A DNA stretch of 64,000 bases from Paraburkholderia translucens. GTDB taxonomy: Bacteria > Pseudomonadota > Gammaproteobacteria > Burkholderiales > Burkholderiaceae. Of this stretch, positions 1 through 8,965 are shown piece after piece; position 1 is the stretch's first letter; each line of letters opens with the position of its first letter. Where the stretch lies: contig NZ_JAJITC010000001.1 in assembly GCF_020881035.1 (NCBI RefSeq), positions 248,001 to 312,000 on the forward strand, in the 5' to 3' direction. Position numbers and translations under genes: made by a program. The notes beneath the pieces are model-generated. The model was not told the DNA's origin, did not search any database, and saw nothing but the letters and a program-made list of their open reading frames with translations.

Positions 1-1279
1 GGCCATGCGTCCTCGGAAAGCCGACACAATTGCTCCAGATACCCGTGACACCCGTCGGCGCATCAGCAATGAAATCGGCGACATACGACTCCCATGTACC
101 GTCATAGTTCGACCAGAACATCAACTGATCGGTACCCGGCAGGCGCATCCAGCGCGCGAAATGAATCACGCCGTTCTTGCCGAGAAAACCGGGGGTGCTG
201 ACGAAGCGTCCCGCACCCACCAGGATGAAGGCGAGCCGCAGCGTTGCGGTGCGTATCCAGCTTGGCTTGATGCGTGAAACAGAAGCGAGGTGGTTCTGTC
301 CTCCGACGTTCTCGACCGCGAGCAACTGGGCGTCGTGCGCGGTCGATGGCGCACGCTCCTCGGCATAGTCGGTCTCTTCCAGTTCCCGAAGCTTTAAAAG
401 CCCAAAGAAGAAGACGAGCCCGACGAGCAGAACGAACGCGGCCGTCACGGTGAGGCTCCACATCATTGCGACGATCAGGTTGTACTTTCCCCAGGCATAG
501 CCAAACGTAATCACGAACAGGAGGAGAAACGGAACGTAAAGTGGCCACATGAACCGCTGGATGACCGTTCCCACCACCTTCCAGGCCTGCGGATTCTTGA
601 CCGATCGCGTTTTATCCGGATCCTGTCCGATCAGCGGCGCGGGATCAGGAACGAACGCCCATTTCCAGCTGCGCTCACCATCGGTCCACAGCAACTGGCG
701 TAGTTGGTCGATCCGCTGATGCGGCGACTTCTCAGCCCAGCACGCGTTCCTGCTCCGCTTGTCGATCTCGACGCCCAGATGCGTGGCCAGCGCGTGTTCG
801 TCGATGACCCGCTGCACTGTCATTCCCGGCGAGCCGCTGAATACCTGCCCTGCCGGGCCGCCCCACGTATCGCGGATCTTGACCGTTTTCCTGAGCAGAT
901 AGGCACGCAGCCTGTCGCGCGTCGTCTTGATGCCCGCCTGGTCGAGCACGCTCAGCAACGGCCCGTGGAAGTGCTCGACGAGATCCGTGAAGAGCGCCTG
1001 CGGCCCGTAGTCCGACGAGATCTCGATCACGAGATGAGAAGTCGTGCTCGTCGGCTTGAGCGGCGGCAAGTCCGGGGCCGCGTCGTACTCGGCCGGACAT
1101 TTCGGTTTGGCTACGACGAGTGTCATGAAATGCAGGCCGCGAACCTTGGCCAGCGCATGGCAAATATCCTCTCGCGGATAATTACCCTCTTTAGTGAGAG
1201 CCTGAATCTTTTCGTTGACCGCACCGGAATGTGTGCAATCAAATGGAATGACGACGTTGATGAAAGCGTGTGCGTTCAC
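1..1279 (-). CDS. Large membrane-associated protein of unknown function, 3' part outside window
   Basis: The frame is open from a GTG at 1279 (7 nt after the P450 stop codon, with GAGG upstream) to the left edge, giving about 426 residues with no stop seen. The N-terminal ~230 residues look soluble. Two strongly hydrophobic stretches follow at about residues 240-300 (around PLYVPFLLLFVITFGYAWG and a second segment rich in Leu, Val and Phe). The last visible part contains LMFWSNYDGTWESY and TGIWSNCVGFPRT. I have seen this signature in large bacterial proteins sometimes labelled peroxidase-like, but cannot confirm a heme site because the C-terminus is missing. The tight spacing to the P450 gene points to co-translation and a shared pathway. 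Membrane location is read from the sequence; a redox role is only inferred. Confidence 0.7.
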   Translation of the reverse strand, partial: MNAHAFINVVIPFDCTHSGAVNEKIQALTKEGNYPREDICHALAKVRGLHFMTLVVAKPKCPAEYDAAPDLPPLKPTSTTSHLVIEISSDYGPQALFTDLVEHFHGPLLSVLDQAGIKTTRDRLRAYLLRKTVKIRDTWGGPAGQVFSGSPGMTVQRVIDEHALATHLGVEIDKRSRNACWAEKSPHQRIDQLRQLLWTDGERSWKWAFVPDPAPLIGQDPDKTRSVKNPQAWKVVGTVIQRFMWPLYVPFLLLFVITFGYAWGKYNLIVAMMWSLTVTAAFVLLVGLVFFFGLLKLRELEETDYAEERAPSTAHDAQLLAVENVGGQNHLASVSRIKPSWIRTATLRLAFILVGAGRFVSTPGFLGKNGVIHFARWMRLPGTDQLMFWSNYDGTWESYVADFIADAPTGVTGIWSNCVGFPRTHG

Positions 1280-1286
1280 AGCATCC

Positions 1287-2522
1287 TCACTTGAACTGGA
1301 CGACCAGACTTTCTGGGAAAGTGGAGCCTGCGCGCCGTTTCATTTGCCCTTCGGGACCATTGGCGCGCCTGAGATCGCGACGCAGCAGCAAGGGCTTGAA
1401 TGTATTGACCAGTTGCGCCCGCGCAATGAACGCCCCGACGCACCAGTGCATGCCGAAGCCGAATTGCATGTAATCGGATGCGGCCCGTCCCGGTATGAAG
1501 TCGAACGGACGCTCGACCTTTCGGCCGTCGAACATCGCCGATTCCGTGCAGGCCAGCACCCAGGTGTCTTTGCGGATGCGCCTCGCGCGCAGCGTGCCTT
1601 CGGCAAGCGTGTAGTCGACAGAGCATCGCCGGTACGGCCCGGAATTGATCGGCATGAAGCGAAGCGCTTCGAACAGGCAGCACGACAGCAGGATGTCGTC
1701 GCCCGCGAGCGCCGCCGCGCGCGTCGCCTCGAAAAAGCCTTGCCGGCTAAGAAGCATCTCGAGTATGTTGCCGCCCGCAAGCGTATTGGTCGGCACGAAG
1801 CCGACGATGAGCCCCATGAGTATGGCGCGAACATGGTCGGCGTCGACGCCTTTTGCGACTAGCCGGCCGATGACCGTACGATCGCCGCTCGGATAGGCTC
1901 GCTCCTTGCCGATCGCTTCTTCGACTACGTTGCGCACAATGGCCGCCATGTCGTCCACGAGGGGCTGCCTCTCGATCGGCGGTTTGCCGAAAAGATGCCC
2001 GCTCAGGACGATGACGGCGTTCGTGAAGGCCACGCGATCGGGAATCTCGACGCCCAGGTATTCGATGCAGATCTGGAGCGGAATCCTCGTGATCAACTGG
2101 CTGATCGCTTCGAGCCGGCCCTTCGAGCCTTCGATGACGGTCTGCGCATGGCGAGCCGCGATTTTGGCAACGCATTCGGCGTCGGAATACCGGAACGCCG
2201 CCATGACCGTCCTCAGTTGGTTGTCATGCGCCGGCTTGTTGTCCATGCCGAGTATGAATGGCGTGCCGCTCTCCGTCGCTCCGCCGTTGAGCCGCGCCAT
2301 TTCGACACCGAACGGAACCACGAAGATGTCGTTGCGCGTCAGCACCTCCTCGACGTCATCGTGCAACAGGACGGTAGCACGGCCGAAGAAGCTCGAAATC
2401 GGCATCAGCGTGCGCCCCAGTCGCAGGACGATCTGTGTCCTCGGCACATATCGCTCCGGCCTCGAGCGCCACTGCGAACGGTCGGTGCTATCCGCGCGGG
2501 CGCCAAACCCAAGGTAGCGCAT
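1287..2522 (-). CDS. Cytochrome P450 with atypical I-helix
   Basis: This is a heme-thiolate protein of 411 aa, normal for a bacterial P450. The heme-binding loop FGFGMHWCVG spans residues 354-363 and its Cys361 is the proximal ligand. The K-helix ExxR motif is EALR at 285-288. The I-helix, about residues 236-252, reads GLIVGFVPTNTLAGG and lacks the usual acid-Thr pair that delivers protons for O2 activation. That makes a peroxygenase- or isomerase-type chemistry possible rather than classical monooxygenation; this is inference. No signal or anchor is apparent. It lies 81 nt downstream of the cyclase/ATPase gene and 7 nt upstream of the next gene, so it probably sits in one minus-strand transcript. 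No ferredoxin or reductase gene is nearby. The substrate cannot be assigned. Confidence 0.9.
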   Translation of the reverse strand: MRYLGFGARADSTDRSQWRSRPERYVPRTQIVLRLGRTLMPISSFFGRATVLLHDDVEEVLTRNDIFVVPFGVEMARLNGGATESGTPFILGMDNKPAHDNQLRTVMAAFRYSDAECVAKIAARHAQTVIEGSKGRLEAISQLITRIPLQICIEYLGVEIPDRVAFTNAVIVLSGHLFGKPPIERQPLVDDMAAIVRNVVEEAIGKERAYPSGDRTVIGRLVAKGVDADHVRAILMGLIVGFVPTNTLAGGNILEMLLSRQGFFEATRAAALAGDDILLSCCLFEALRFMPINSGPYRRCSVDYTLAEGTLRARRIRKDTWVLACTESAMFDGRKVERPFDFIPGRAASDYMQFGFGMHWCVGAFIARAQLVNTFKPLLLRRDLRRANGPEGQMKRRAGSTFPESLVVQFK

Positions 2523-2603
2523 CCTTATCTCCTCTTCTTCAAGACGTTGTGAAGGAAACTGATGTCGTTGCCGATCAAAAGCTCGTGATGTCGCGCGTTC
2601 CTT

Positions 2604-5600
2604 CTACCGTGCTTTCAAGATCGCGCGGGCGCGGCGCAGATCGGGGCCATCGAACTTATCGCCGAACGAAGCGACAAGCGATCGAAGCGTCTGCACCGCT
2701 TCGGGCTGCGAATCTGCGCTGGCGTCGCGTGCCGCGAACAGTTCGCAGCGCGCGCGCAACTCCCACAGCCGCGCCCCCTGCACGACGGACACCGCGCACG
2801 CGCGCCGGAACTCATCCATGGCGGCGGCCTCGTCGCCTGCGGCGCGAAAGAGCACGCCTCTCACGCGATGCATCTCCGCTTCGTCCCAGCGCTGATTTGT
2901 GCTCTGCATGACCGCAAGACCTTCTTCGATGAGACGCATTGCCGTATCGATCTCGCCTGCCCAGCCGTATGCCTCGGCCGACATGCGCAGGAAGCCAGAC
3001 AGGTAGAGAACGCTATCGGTGTTGCGGTACGCGGGTATGCCGCTTCCCAACAGATCGAGCGCACGCGCGTGCTCGCCGACCGCCGCAAGGCAATAGCCGC
3101 GAAAGATGGTCTCGACCGCGTTGTAATAGGCGATACCGCTGTCGGTGAGCGCCGTGGAAAGCTCGTCGAGCCGCTGCAGCCCGTCTTGCGGCGAAATGAT
3201 CGTCAGCGCGACGAATGACGCACCGGTCAGCGCGTGGGCGAGCGTGTAGACATGCGCCATGCCCCGCGCCTCTGCGACGGCCCGATGGGTGTTACGGAGC
3301 GCCTCGCCGAGCCGGCCCGTGCACATCTGCGACCACGACATGTAGGTCAGCATGACGACGCGCGGATCGTCGACAGTCATCGACGCATAGAGCGCCTGCT
3401 GCGCGGGGTCGTACAAGGTGAGCCCGGTTTCCAGGTGGCGGATTGCGTCCGTAAATCGCCCTAGCGGATGGCAGGTCACGCCGCTGAACCGGTAGCCCAT
3501 CAAACGCCAGAGCGGATCGTCGCGAGACTCGCCACGCTGCAGAATCTCCGTGGCCTGTTGCTGTGCCGAGTGGAAGTCGGCCCGCATCAGCGCGTGCGTC
3601 CACAGACCGTGAAGGACGGCCAGCAATGACGGTGGATCGCCGAGCGTCTCGCACAGCGCGCGCGCCCTTGCGAACGTCGTGCCCGTCCCCTTCACCGCGT
3701 ACCCTTGCGTAGCGATCTGCGCCATGCCGACGCAGATCGTCAGCGCAAGTTCGGTCTGCAGACGCCACGGTGTGCGCTCCATCGGAGCGATCAACGCCAG
3801 TCCGCGATTGAGATGCTTGAGCGCCTCGACCATCGCCGAGCGGCGCAGCGCGTTGCGCCCTGCCGCCAGCCATTGGGCGACGGCTTTCTCGCCGACGCGC
3901 GCCTCCGTGTAGTGCCACGCGAGCATTTCGGGTTGATTCACGACTACGTCGGGAAAGTGCGCTTCGAGCGCCTGCGCGACCCTTTCGTGAAGCGAGCGCC
4001 GAGCGTCACGGCCAATGATCTCGTAGGCGACGTCGCGGATCAGCGCGTGCTTGAACGTAAAGGCAGGCTCGGGCGCGCCCCGCTTCAGCACGAGCCCGAA
4101 GTCGATCAGTCTGTCGAGGGCCGCAGCGAGATCCTTTTGCGGTCTCACGACGAGTTCGAGCAAATGCATCGAGAAATCCCGTCCGATGACGGCCGCGGCC
4201 TCGAGTACTTCGCGCGCGCTACCGAGCCGGTTGAGGCGCGACTGCAGCGAGGCGCGCAGCAGCATCGACAAGGGCTGCCCTTCGAGGCTTCCGACGGCGG
4301 ATTCGAACCGCGTGACGTCGCCCACCGTCGCGCGCGTCACTTCCTCCAGGAAGAGCGGTATGCCGTCGGTTCGCAGGACGATGTCCTTGACCGTTCCGGC
4401 GGGCAGCGGCCGGTCGGCCGCGATATGCCGCACCAGCGCCGCACACACTGACGCGGGCAACGGAGCGAGCGGAAGATGCGTCACGCCAGCGTGATCGTCG
4501 AGGTCGGTGAATGTCGAAGGCCGCATCAGCACGACGAGCAGAACGGCCATTCGCGGAACGAGCGCGGCGATCATCAGCAGCAGCTCGCGCGACGTATCAT
4601 CGATCCACTGAACGTCCTCGAACACAACAAGAGTCGGGTTGCGTTCCGACGCGCGTTCGAGCAGTTTCACGAGCGCCTTCATCGTGCGGCGACGTTTCGC
4701 GGCCGGGCTCAGCGATTTGAGGCTGTTCAAGGCTGGCGCCGGCAGATTCAGCAACTCGGCGATCAGCGTGCGATCGTCCACAGCCATGCCAGTGAGGATG
4801 GCCTCGAGCTTGCGGAGTTTCTCGTCGCCCAAATCGGAAACAGTGAATTCAGCGCTGCGTTCGAGCTGTTGAATGCACGGATAAAGCGGTGACGCCTGCC
4901 TGTACGGAAAGCAGAAATAACGGTAGATCTCGCTCGGTTCGCGCCGCGCATCGTCGAGCAGCGAAGCGGCAAGACGCGACTTGCCGATTCCCGCATCGCC
5001 CGTGACGAGCGCAATCTGTCCGCATCCCCTGCGCGCGGCCTGCCATAACTCCGACAGGATGCGGGATTCGTCGTCGCGCCCGAGCATCGGCGTGAGCGCC
5101 GGCGCACGGCGCGCCTCGAAGCGGCCCGCCGCGGGCGCGGCACCGGCGACGCGCCAGGCGCGCATCGGCGTTGCCAGACCCTTCACTTGCAGCGGACCCA
5201 TGTCACGGAATTCGAACAACTCGCCGGCCAGCCGGCGAGTCGATTCGTCGACGATGATCGAATTCGGCTCGGCGCTGCCTTGCAGCCGCGATGACAGGTT
5301 GGGCGCATCGCCCATGGCCGCGAGGTCCTCGGAATCCTCGACCCCGCCCACCACCACGAGACCCGTGCAAATGCCGATGCGCACGGCAAGGCGGCGAAGC
5401 CCAGGCAGCGCGATCGAGCCCACGGCTTCAAGCGTTTTCAACGCCGCATAGACGGCCCGCTCTGCGTCGTCCTCGTGCGCTTCGGGATATCCGAAATAGA
5501 CGAGCGTGCCGTCGCCGCGATAGCGTTCGACGCGCCCGCCGAACTGCGTCATGCTCTCGCTGACCGCGCGGCGATAGGCAATGATGATCTCCCTGTAGTC

Positions 5601-5855
5601 CTCAGGATCGAGTTCGTCGGACAGTGCGGTAGAGTCGACCAGATCGCAGAACACGAATGTGATCTGACGGCGCTCGACGGTTTCCTCGGAAGCCACCCGG
5701 CCCACATAGCTCGCACCGCATTGCGCGCAGAATTTTGCCTGGCGCGGACGTGCCGTTCCACAGCATGCGCATCGCGGAACGGTGGCGCGACGCGACGCCG
5801 CGGTGCAATCGCAACCGAACGAGGTCAATGCGCCTCCACACCAAGCGCACCTCAT
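2604..5855 (-). CDS. Class III adenylate/guanylate cyclase - AAA ATPase - TPR signalling protein
   Basis: A 1083-aa multidomain protein. Residues 1-55 hold paired Cys motifs (CAWC, CACC, CAQC) that look like a double zinc ribbon. A class III nucleotide cyclase domain follows at about 60-230: the metal-binding Asp residues are in FCDLVDST and YRGDGTLVYFG, and the Asn and Arg of the active site are in APNLSSRLQ. An AAA/STAND-type ATPase follows at about 255-500 with Walker A GDAGIGKS. The C-terminal half (about 600-1083) is helical and TPR-like. Proteins of this build are common in Burkholderiales and are thought to couple ligand or protein sensing to cyclic nucleotide synthesis, but few have known signals. 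The start is supported by GAGGAG five nt upstream. Its position directly before the P450 suggests a regulatory or co-expression link, which is inferred. Confidence 0.88.
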   Translation of the reverse strand: MRCAWCGGALTSFGCDCTAASRRATVPRCACCGTARPRQAKFCAQCGASYVGRVASEETVERRQITFVFCDLVDSTALSDELDPEDYREIIIAYRRAVSESMTQFGGRVERYRGDGTLVYFGYPEAHEDDAERAVYAALKTLEAVGSIALPGLRRLAVRIGICTGLVVVGGVEDSEDLAAMGDAPNLSSRLQGSAEPNSIIVDESTRRLAGELFEFRDMGPLQVKGLATPMRAWRVAGAAPAAGRFEARRAPALTPMLGRDDESRILSELWQAARRGCGQIALVTGDAGIGKSRLAASLLDDARREPSEIYRYFCFPYRQASPLYPCIQQLERSAEFTVSDLGDEKLRKLEAILTGMAVDDRTLIAELLNLPAPALNSLKSLSPAAKRRRTMKALVKLLERASERNPTLVVFEDVQWIDDTSRELLLMIAALVPRMAVLLVVLMRPSTFTDLDDHAGVTHLPLAPLPASVCAALVRHIAADRPLPAGTVKDIVLRTDGIPLFLEEVTRATVGDVTRFESAVGSLEGQPLSMLLRASLQSRLNRLGSAREVLEAAAVIGRDFSMHLLELVVRPQKDLAAALDRLIDFGLVLKRGAPEPAFTFKHALIRDVAYEIIGRDARRSLHERVAQALEAHFPDVVVNQPEMLAWHYTEARVGEKAVAQWLAAGRNALRRSAMVEALKHLNRGLALIAPMERTPWRLQTELALTICVGMAQIATQGYAVKGTGTTFARARALCETLGDPPSLLAVLHGLWTHALMRADFHSAQQQATEILQRGESRDDPLWRLMGYRFSGVTCHPLGRFTDAIRHLETGLTLYDPAQQALYASMTVDDPRVVMLTYMSWSQMCTGRLGEALRNTHRAVAEARGMAHVYTLAHALTGASFVALTIISPQDGLQRLDELSTALTDSGIAYYNAVETIFRGYCLAAVGEHARALDLLGSGIPAYRNTDSVLYLSGFLRMSAEAYGWAGEIDTAMRLIEEGLAVMQSTNQRWDEAEMHRVRGVLFRAAGDEAAAMDEFRRACAVSVVQGARLWELRARCELFAARDASADSQPEAVQTLRSLVASFGDKFDGPDLRRARAILKAR

Positions 5856-6095
5856 GAGAACTCCTCACACGCGGCGCTCGCCCTTGAGGAAGTGCCGCGA
5901 AGCAAGCGCAAACGTGAGACGAACGCCGGGTTCGACTACCGCACCACGACCCAGCCTTTCGAGCAAACCCGACTGCCCAGCCCCCTTCACTACGCGCGCC
6001 CCGTATTGCGCGGCTTGTTCTCTTCGTTCGCTGAGCGTAGTACAAAGCCCAGACCAAAACAATCGGCGGAGAGCGGGTGCGGCGCGCGACGCAGA

Positions 6096-8051
6096 TCAGT
6101 CCAGCGGCACACGCGGCTTCATGCCGCGAGGTTCGGTGTCGCGCGCTTCACGCCAGGCTCTCATCGTGTCGAGCGCAACGGAATTCCGTATATAGCGATG
6201 CCAGAAGAACGCAAGATCGAACAGAATCACGCCGAGGCGCCACATATACAGCGATAGAAGCGCCGCCAGAACGACGGGCCAGATCGCAGCCGATGACGGT
6301 GCCTGAATCAGCCGATAGATGATCGCGACCGTCAGCACCAGCGTGCCACCGCCGACAAGAAAGCGACGGCCCATGTAGGGTTGGGGAGGCGCAACCCAGC
6401 CGCTTAGGCTCAGGATCGCCGCGCACAGCAAGACGATAAGGCTGCCGAACAATCCGCCCATCAGGGTGACGAAGGACGCGGGAATGAAAAGTACATAAAA
6501 CAAAGCGCCAAAGAGATAAACGCCCAGACAGAGCTGCCGCCATCGCACGTCGTTCGAGTACACCAGCCTCGGTATGCGGCCCGCAATCGTGGCGCACATC
6601 AGGAGCACGCTCAGTACGAAAACGGACGACGTCACCCGAGGATAGGTATCGATTTGCAAATCGAGCGATGCCATCACGGCTCTGAAGAGCAGAAAAAGCG
6701 CGCCCATGTGAAGCAGGAAAGCGACTACATACGGAATCGCCGTGCTGACGACGCCGACGAACCGCTTGTTGTCCGGCGGCGGCGCCTTCGCACGAAAAGG
6801 CGCGTCGGGATAGGTCAGGACGACGTTTTCGATGAAATGCCCGAATACGGCATCGTCATTCCAGTAGCCGGAATGTGCCTTGCTGGGCAGCCAATAGCGG
6901 GAAAATCCGAAGTCATCGCGCGCGGTGAACTGAAATGCGCCGCATTGGTTTTCGCGCAGGAATTTGCGCGTCGTATCGAGCTGAAAGCCGATGGGATCGC
7001 CGAGATCGTAATAGTTTCGCCACTTGATCTGCTGAGGCAGGACCCATCGTTCATTTGACGCAGAATCGAGCATGACGACTTGGGCGTCCGCGGCCTGCGT
7101 CTCGAAGTCTTTGGACTTCAGCTTCAGCTTCAGGTCCAGCCAGAGCTTCGGCCACATCAACAGGTGCTTGTCGATGGGCGAGCCTATGGTCATGAAGCCG
7201 CGCACCGATTTGATCCAGTCGGTCGATATCTTCGTGTTCCTGTCGTCAGGGCATTCCACGGCATCGGCTGAAAGCGCCTGAAGCATCGCAATGAACGCGA
7301 TCACGGTGCCTTCGCTGTGGGCAACGATATGGATTTCCGGATTGCCTTCAAATTTCGGGTAGGCGCTGCGAAACCGCGCCAGAATTTCCCGGATCACGTT
7401 GTGGAAGCGAAAAACTATCGTGCTCCGGTAATACCTGAATTCAGTCACCAGTTGCGCGTCGCCGAAATAGTCCCGCAGCAACGTCCCGAGGTCGAACTTG
7501 AACACGCCGGTCTTCGCCGTCACGGTCAAGAGGTTCTCTATGACGTAGACGGCTTCGACGATTTCGTCGATAACGCCCGCCGCAATTGAAAATGACTCGG
7601 GTGTGAGACACGCGCGCTTTCCGTGGGATTCGGCCGCACGTTCGACGCCTTCATAAAGCGCCCGCGCTCGTCCCGCCACTGTCTCGGCCCACGTCTTGAT
7701 TTCCTCGAGCGTGTCACCCTGTTTGACCACCTCGCGCGGCACATCGGCCCAATAAACTTCGGCGAATCCGATGTGCGAGAGTTCGTCATCTGTGGGTACG
7801 TCGAGCCGGCTGAACCACACTTCACCAACGCCGCCGATATTGAAGAACCCGAGTGGCAGCACGGGCAACGGCGGTTCATTGCGCGCACCGAAGCGGCGCA
7901 CTGCGGCGCGTACCGCGCTGCTTCGCGGCTGACGGCCGACACCGTGAATCGCCACCACGATCTTGTCGGGTGCCGGAAGCTCTCGAGTGCCCGCGGCCGG
8001 CGTGAAGACGTCGCTGCCGGTGTCTTGCGCAGCCGTGACCGAACACGACAT
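6096..8051 (-). CDS. Serine-hydrolase-like protein with C-terminal membrane domain
   Basis: This 651-aa protein opens its recognisable part with KIVVAIHGVGRQ (about residues 30-41), an oxyanion-type HG segment of the alpha/beta hydrolase fold. At about residue 245 it has the nucleophile-elbow-like AHSEG with an expected catalytic Ser. The C-terminal ~200 residues hold about five hydrophobic helices, so the enzyme is probably anchored in the inner membrane with a cytoplasmic hydrolase part. No signal peptide is visible. The family is usually annotated as hypothetical or lipase-like; a lipid or ester substrate is possible but not shown. It is the first gene of the minus-strand run that continues into the cyclase, 240 nt away, so it may have a separate transcript. 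A GGGAGA ribosome site lies 8 nt before the ATG. Confidence 0.75.
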   Translation of the reverse strand: MSCSVTAAQDTGSDVFTPAAGTRELPAPDKIVVAIHGVGRQPRSSAVRAAVRRFGARNEPPLPVLPLGFFNIGGVGEVWFSRLDVPTDDELSHIGFAEVYWADVPREVVKQGDTLEEIKTWAETVAGRARALYEGVERAAESHGKRACLTPESFSIAAGVIDEIVEAVYVIENLLTVTAKTGVFKFDLGTLLRDYFGDAQLVTEFRYYRSTIVFRFHNVIREILARFRSAYPKFEGNPEIHIVAHSEGTVIAFIAMLQALSADAVECPDDRNTKISTDWIKSVRGFMTIGSPIDKHLLMWPKLWLDLKLKLKSKDFETQAADAQVVMLDSASNERWVLPQQIKWRNYYDLGDPIGFQLDTTRKFLRENQCGAFQFTARDDFGFSRYWLPSKAHSGYWNDDAVFGHFIENVVLTYPDAPFRAKAPPPDNKRFVGVVSTAIPYVVAFLLHMGALFLLFRAVMASLDLQIDTYPRVTSSVFVLSVLLMCATIAGRIPRLVYSNDVRWRQLCLGVYLFGALFYVLFIPASFVTLMGGLFGSLIVLLCAAILSLSGWVAPPQPYMGRRFLVGGGTLVLTVAIIYRLIQAPSSAAIWPVVLAALLSLYMWRLGVILFDLAFFWHRYIRNSVALDTMRAWREARDTEPRGMKPRVPLD

Positions 8052-8287
8052 CTCCTTGTTCTCCCGGAACGCTCGTCATAAGCATCGAGCGATCATTCCT
8101 TCATGTCGGGATTATGATAGGAGCATAAATCTCTGTTCTGCAAATACCGAATCTAGGCGCATTCAGCCAGTGACGTGGGTTGTCGGAAGTGTGCGAACGG
8201 TGTTTCCGACAATCGCTCTCAACGCATTCGACGTCATTTGCAAACGCTCACGCGCTTCTCCGGATCTCGCGCGCCGTCATCCGCGCG

Positions 8288-8578
8288 ATGTCCCGCGACG
8301 GCATGTACTGCCAATACGGAGCGCTCGATTCACGGGATATTCCGGTGCCGGTCATGCACATCCTGAGCAAGCACATCGTCATTCAAGGATACGAACTGTT
8401 CGAGATTACCAGCGACGAAAAAAAGCTCGCGCAGGCCAAAGCGTTCATCTCCGAAGGGTTGTCTTCGAAAGCACTGCGTCCCGTCATCGACCGTGTATTC
8501 CGCTTCGATCAAATTGCCGACGCCCACCGATATATGGAAGCCGGCAACCGGGCCGGCAAGATCGTTGTAACGCTTTAA
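8288..8578 (+). pseudogene. Remnant of a zinc-independent quinone oxidoreductase (MDR family), 3' end only
   Basis: The ~96 codons to the stop match the C-terminal end of medium-chain dehydrogenase/reductase quinone oxidoreductases: QYGALDSRDIPVPV, then a segment containing VIQGYELFEIT, then RVFRFDQIADAHRYMEAG and a final GKIVVTL. A complete protein has about 325-330 residues, so the N-terminal two thirds, with the catalytic domain and the dinucleotide-binding glycines, are absent. The sequence upstream of 8250 in the same frame does not resemble the family. The reading frame itself is intact, so a short protein could still be made, but it would lack both the active site and the cofactor fold. 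I read it as a decayed gene left by a deletion. Its flanks contain no transposase. Confidence 0.75.
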
Positions 8579-8692
8579 GCGAAGTTCGCAGCCACCAGGA
8601 ATCCGGACCGTGCCGTTGATCGCTCACCCGCGTGGCCATACGGGCTATCTGCTCGGAGACGGCCTGGATTCGCTATCGGGTGGCTTGCGCGG

Positions 8693-8965
8693 TTAGTCCC
8701 CGAACGGGTTACCGATGTCTTTCACTTCGGTACTGAGGTTGTATTCCGCACGCACGGCCTTGAGCACGCCTTCGATGTCGCGCTCGAAACCGATCGCGTT
8801 GCCGAAGTGAGTCATGTTCCAGTTGCAGCCTGTCTTGTCAGGCTCTTGCAACTGCGGCCGCGGCACGCGAATCTTCACCCCATCCTCGACGACTTCCTGC
8901 AGTCGATGGATTCGCCGATTGACCTCCTGCTGTAGCTGCGAAGCATTGAGCGTCTTGCGTTTCAT
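8693..8965 (-). CDS. Small hypothetical protein, coupled to upstream LprI-like gene
   Basis: A 90-aa soluble protein that I do not recognise. It begins MKRKTLNASQLQQEVNRR and has a predicted amphipathic N-terminal helix, then a central segment with GCNWNMTHFGN and an acidic C-terminus ending in GNPFGD. No signal peptide or membrane segment is visible. The ATG overlaps the stop codon of the upstream gene by four bases (8962-8965), which implies translational coupling with that exported protein. Composition resembles the surrounding genes. Coding status rests on the overlap, codon bias and start context; function is unknown. Confidence 0.7.
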   Translation of the reverse strand: MKRKTLNASQLQQEVNRRIHRLQEVVEDGVKIRVPRPQLQEPDKTGCNWNMTHFGNAIGFERDIEGVLKAVRAEYNLSTEVKDIGNPFGD

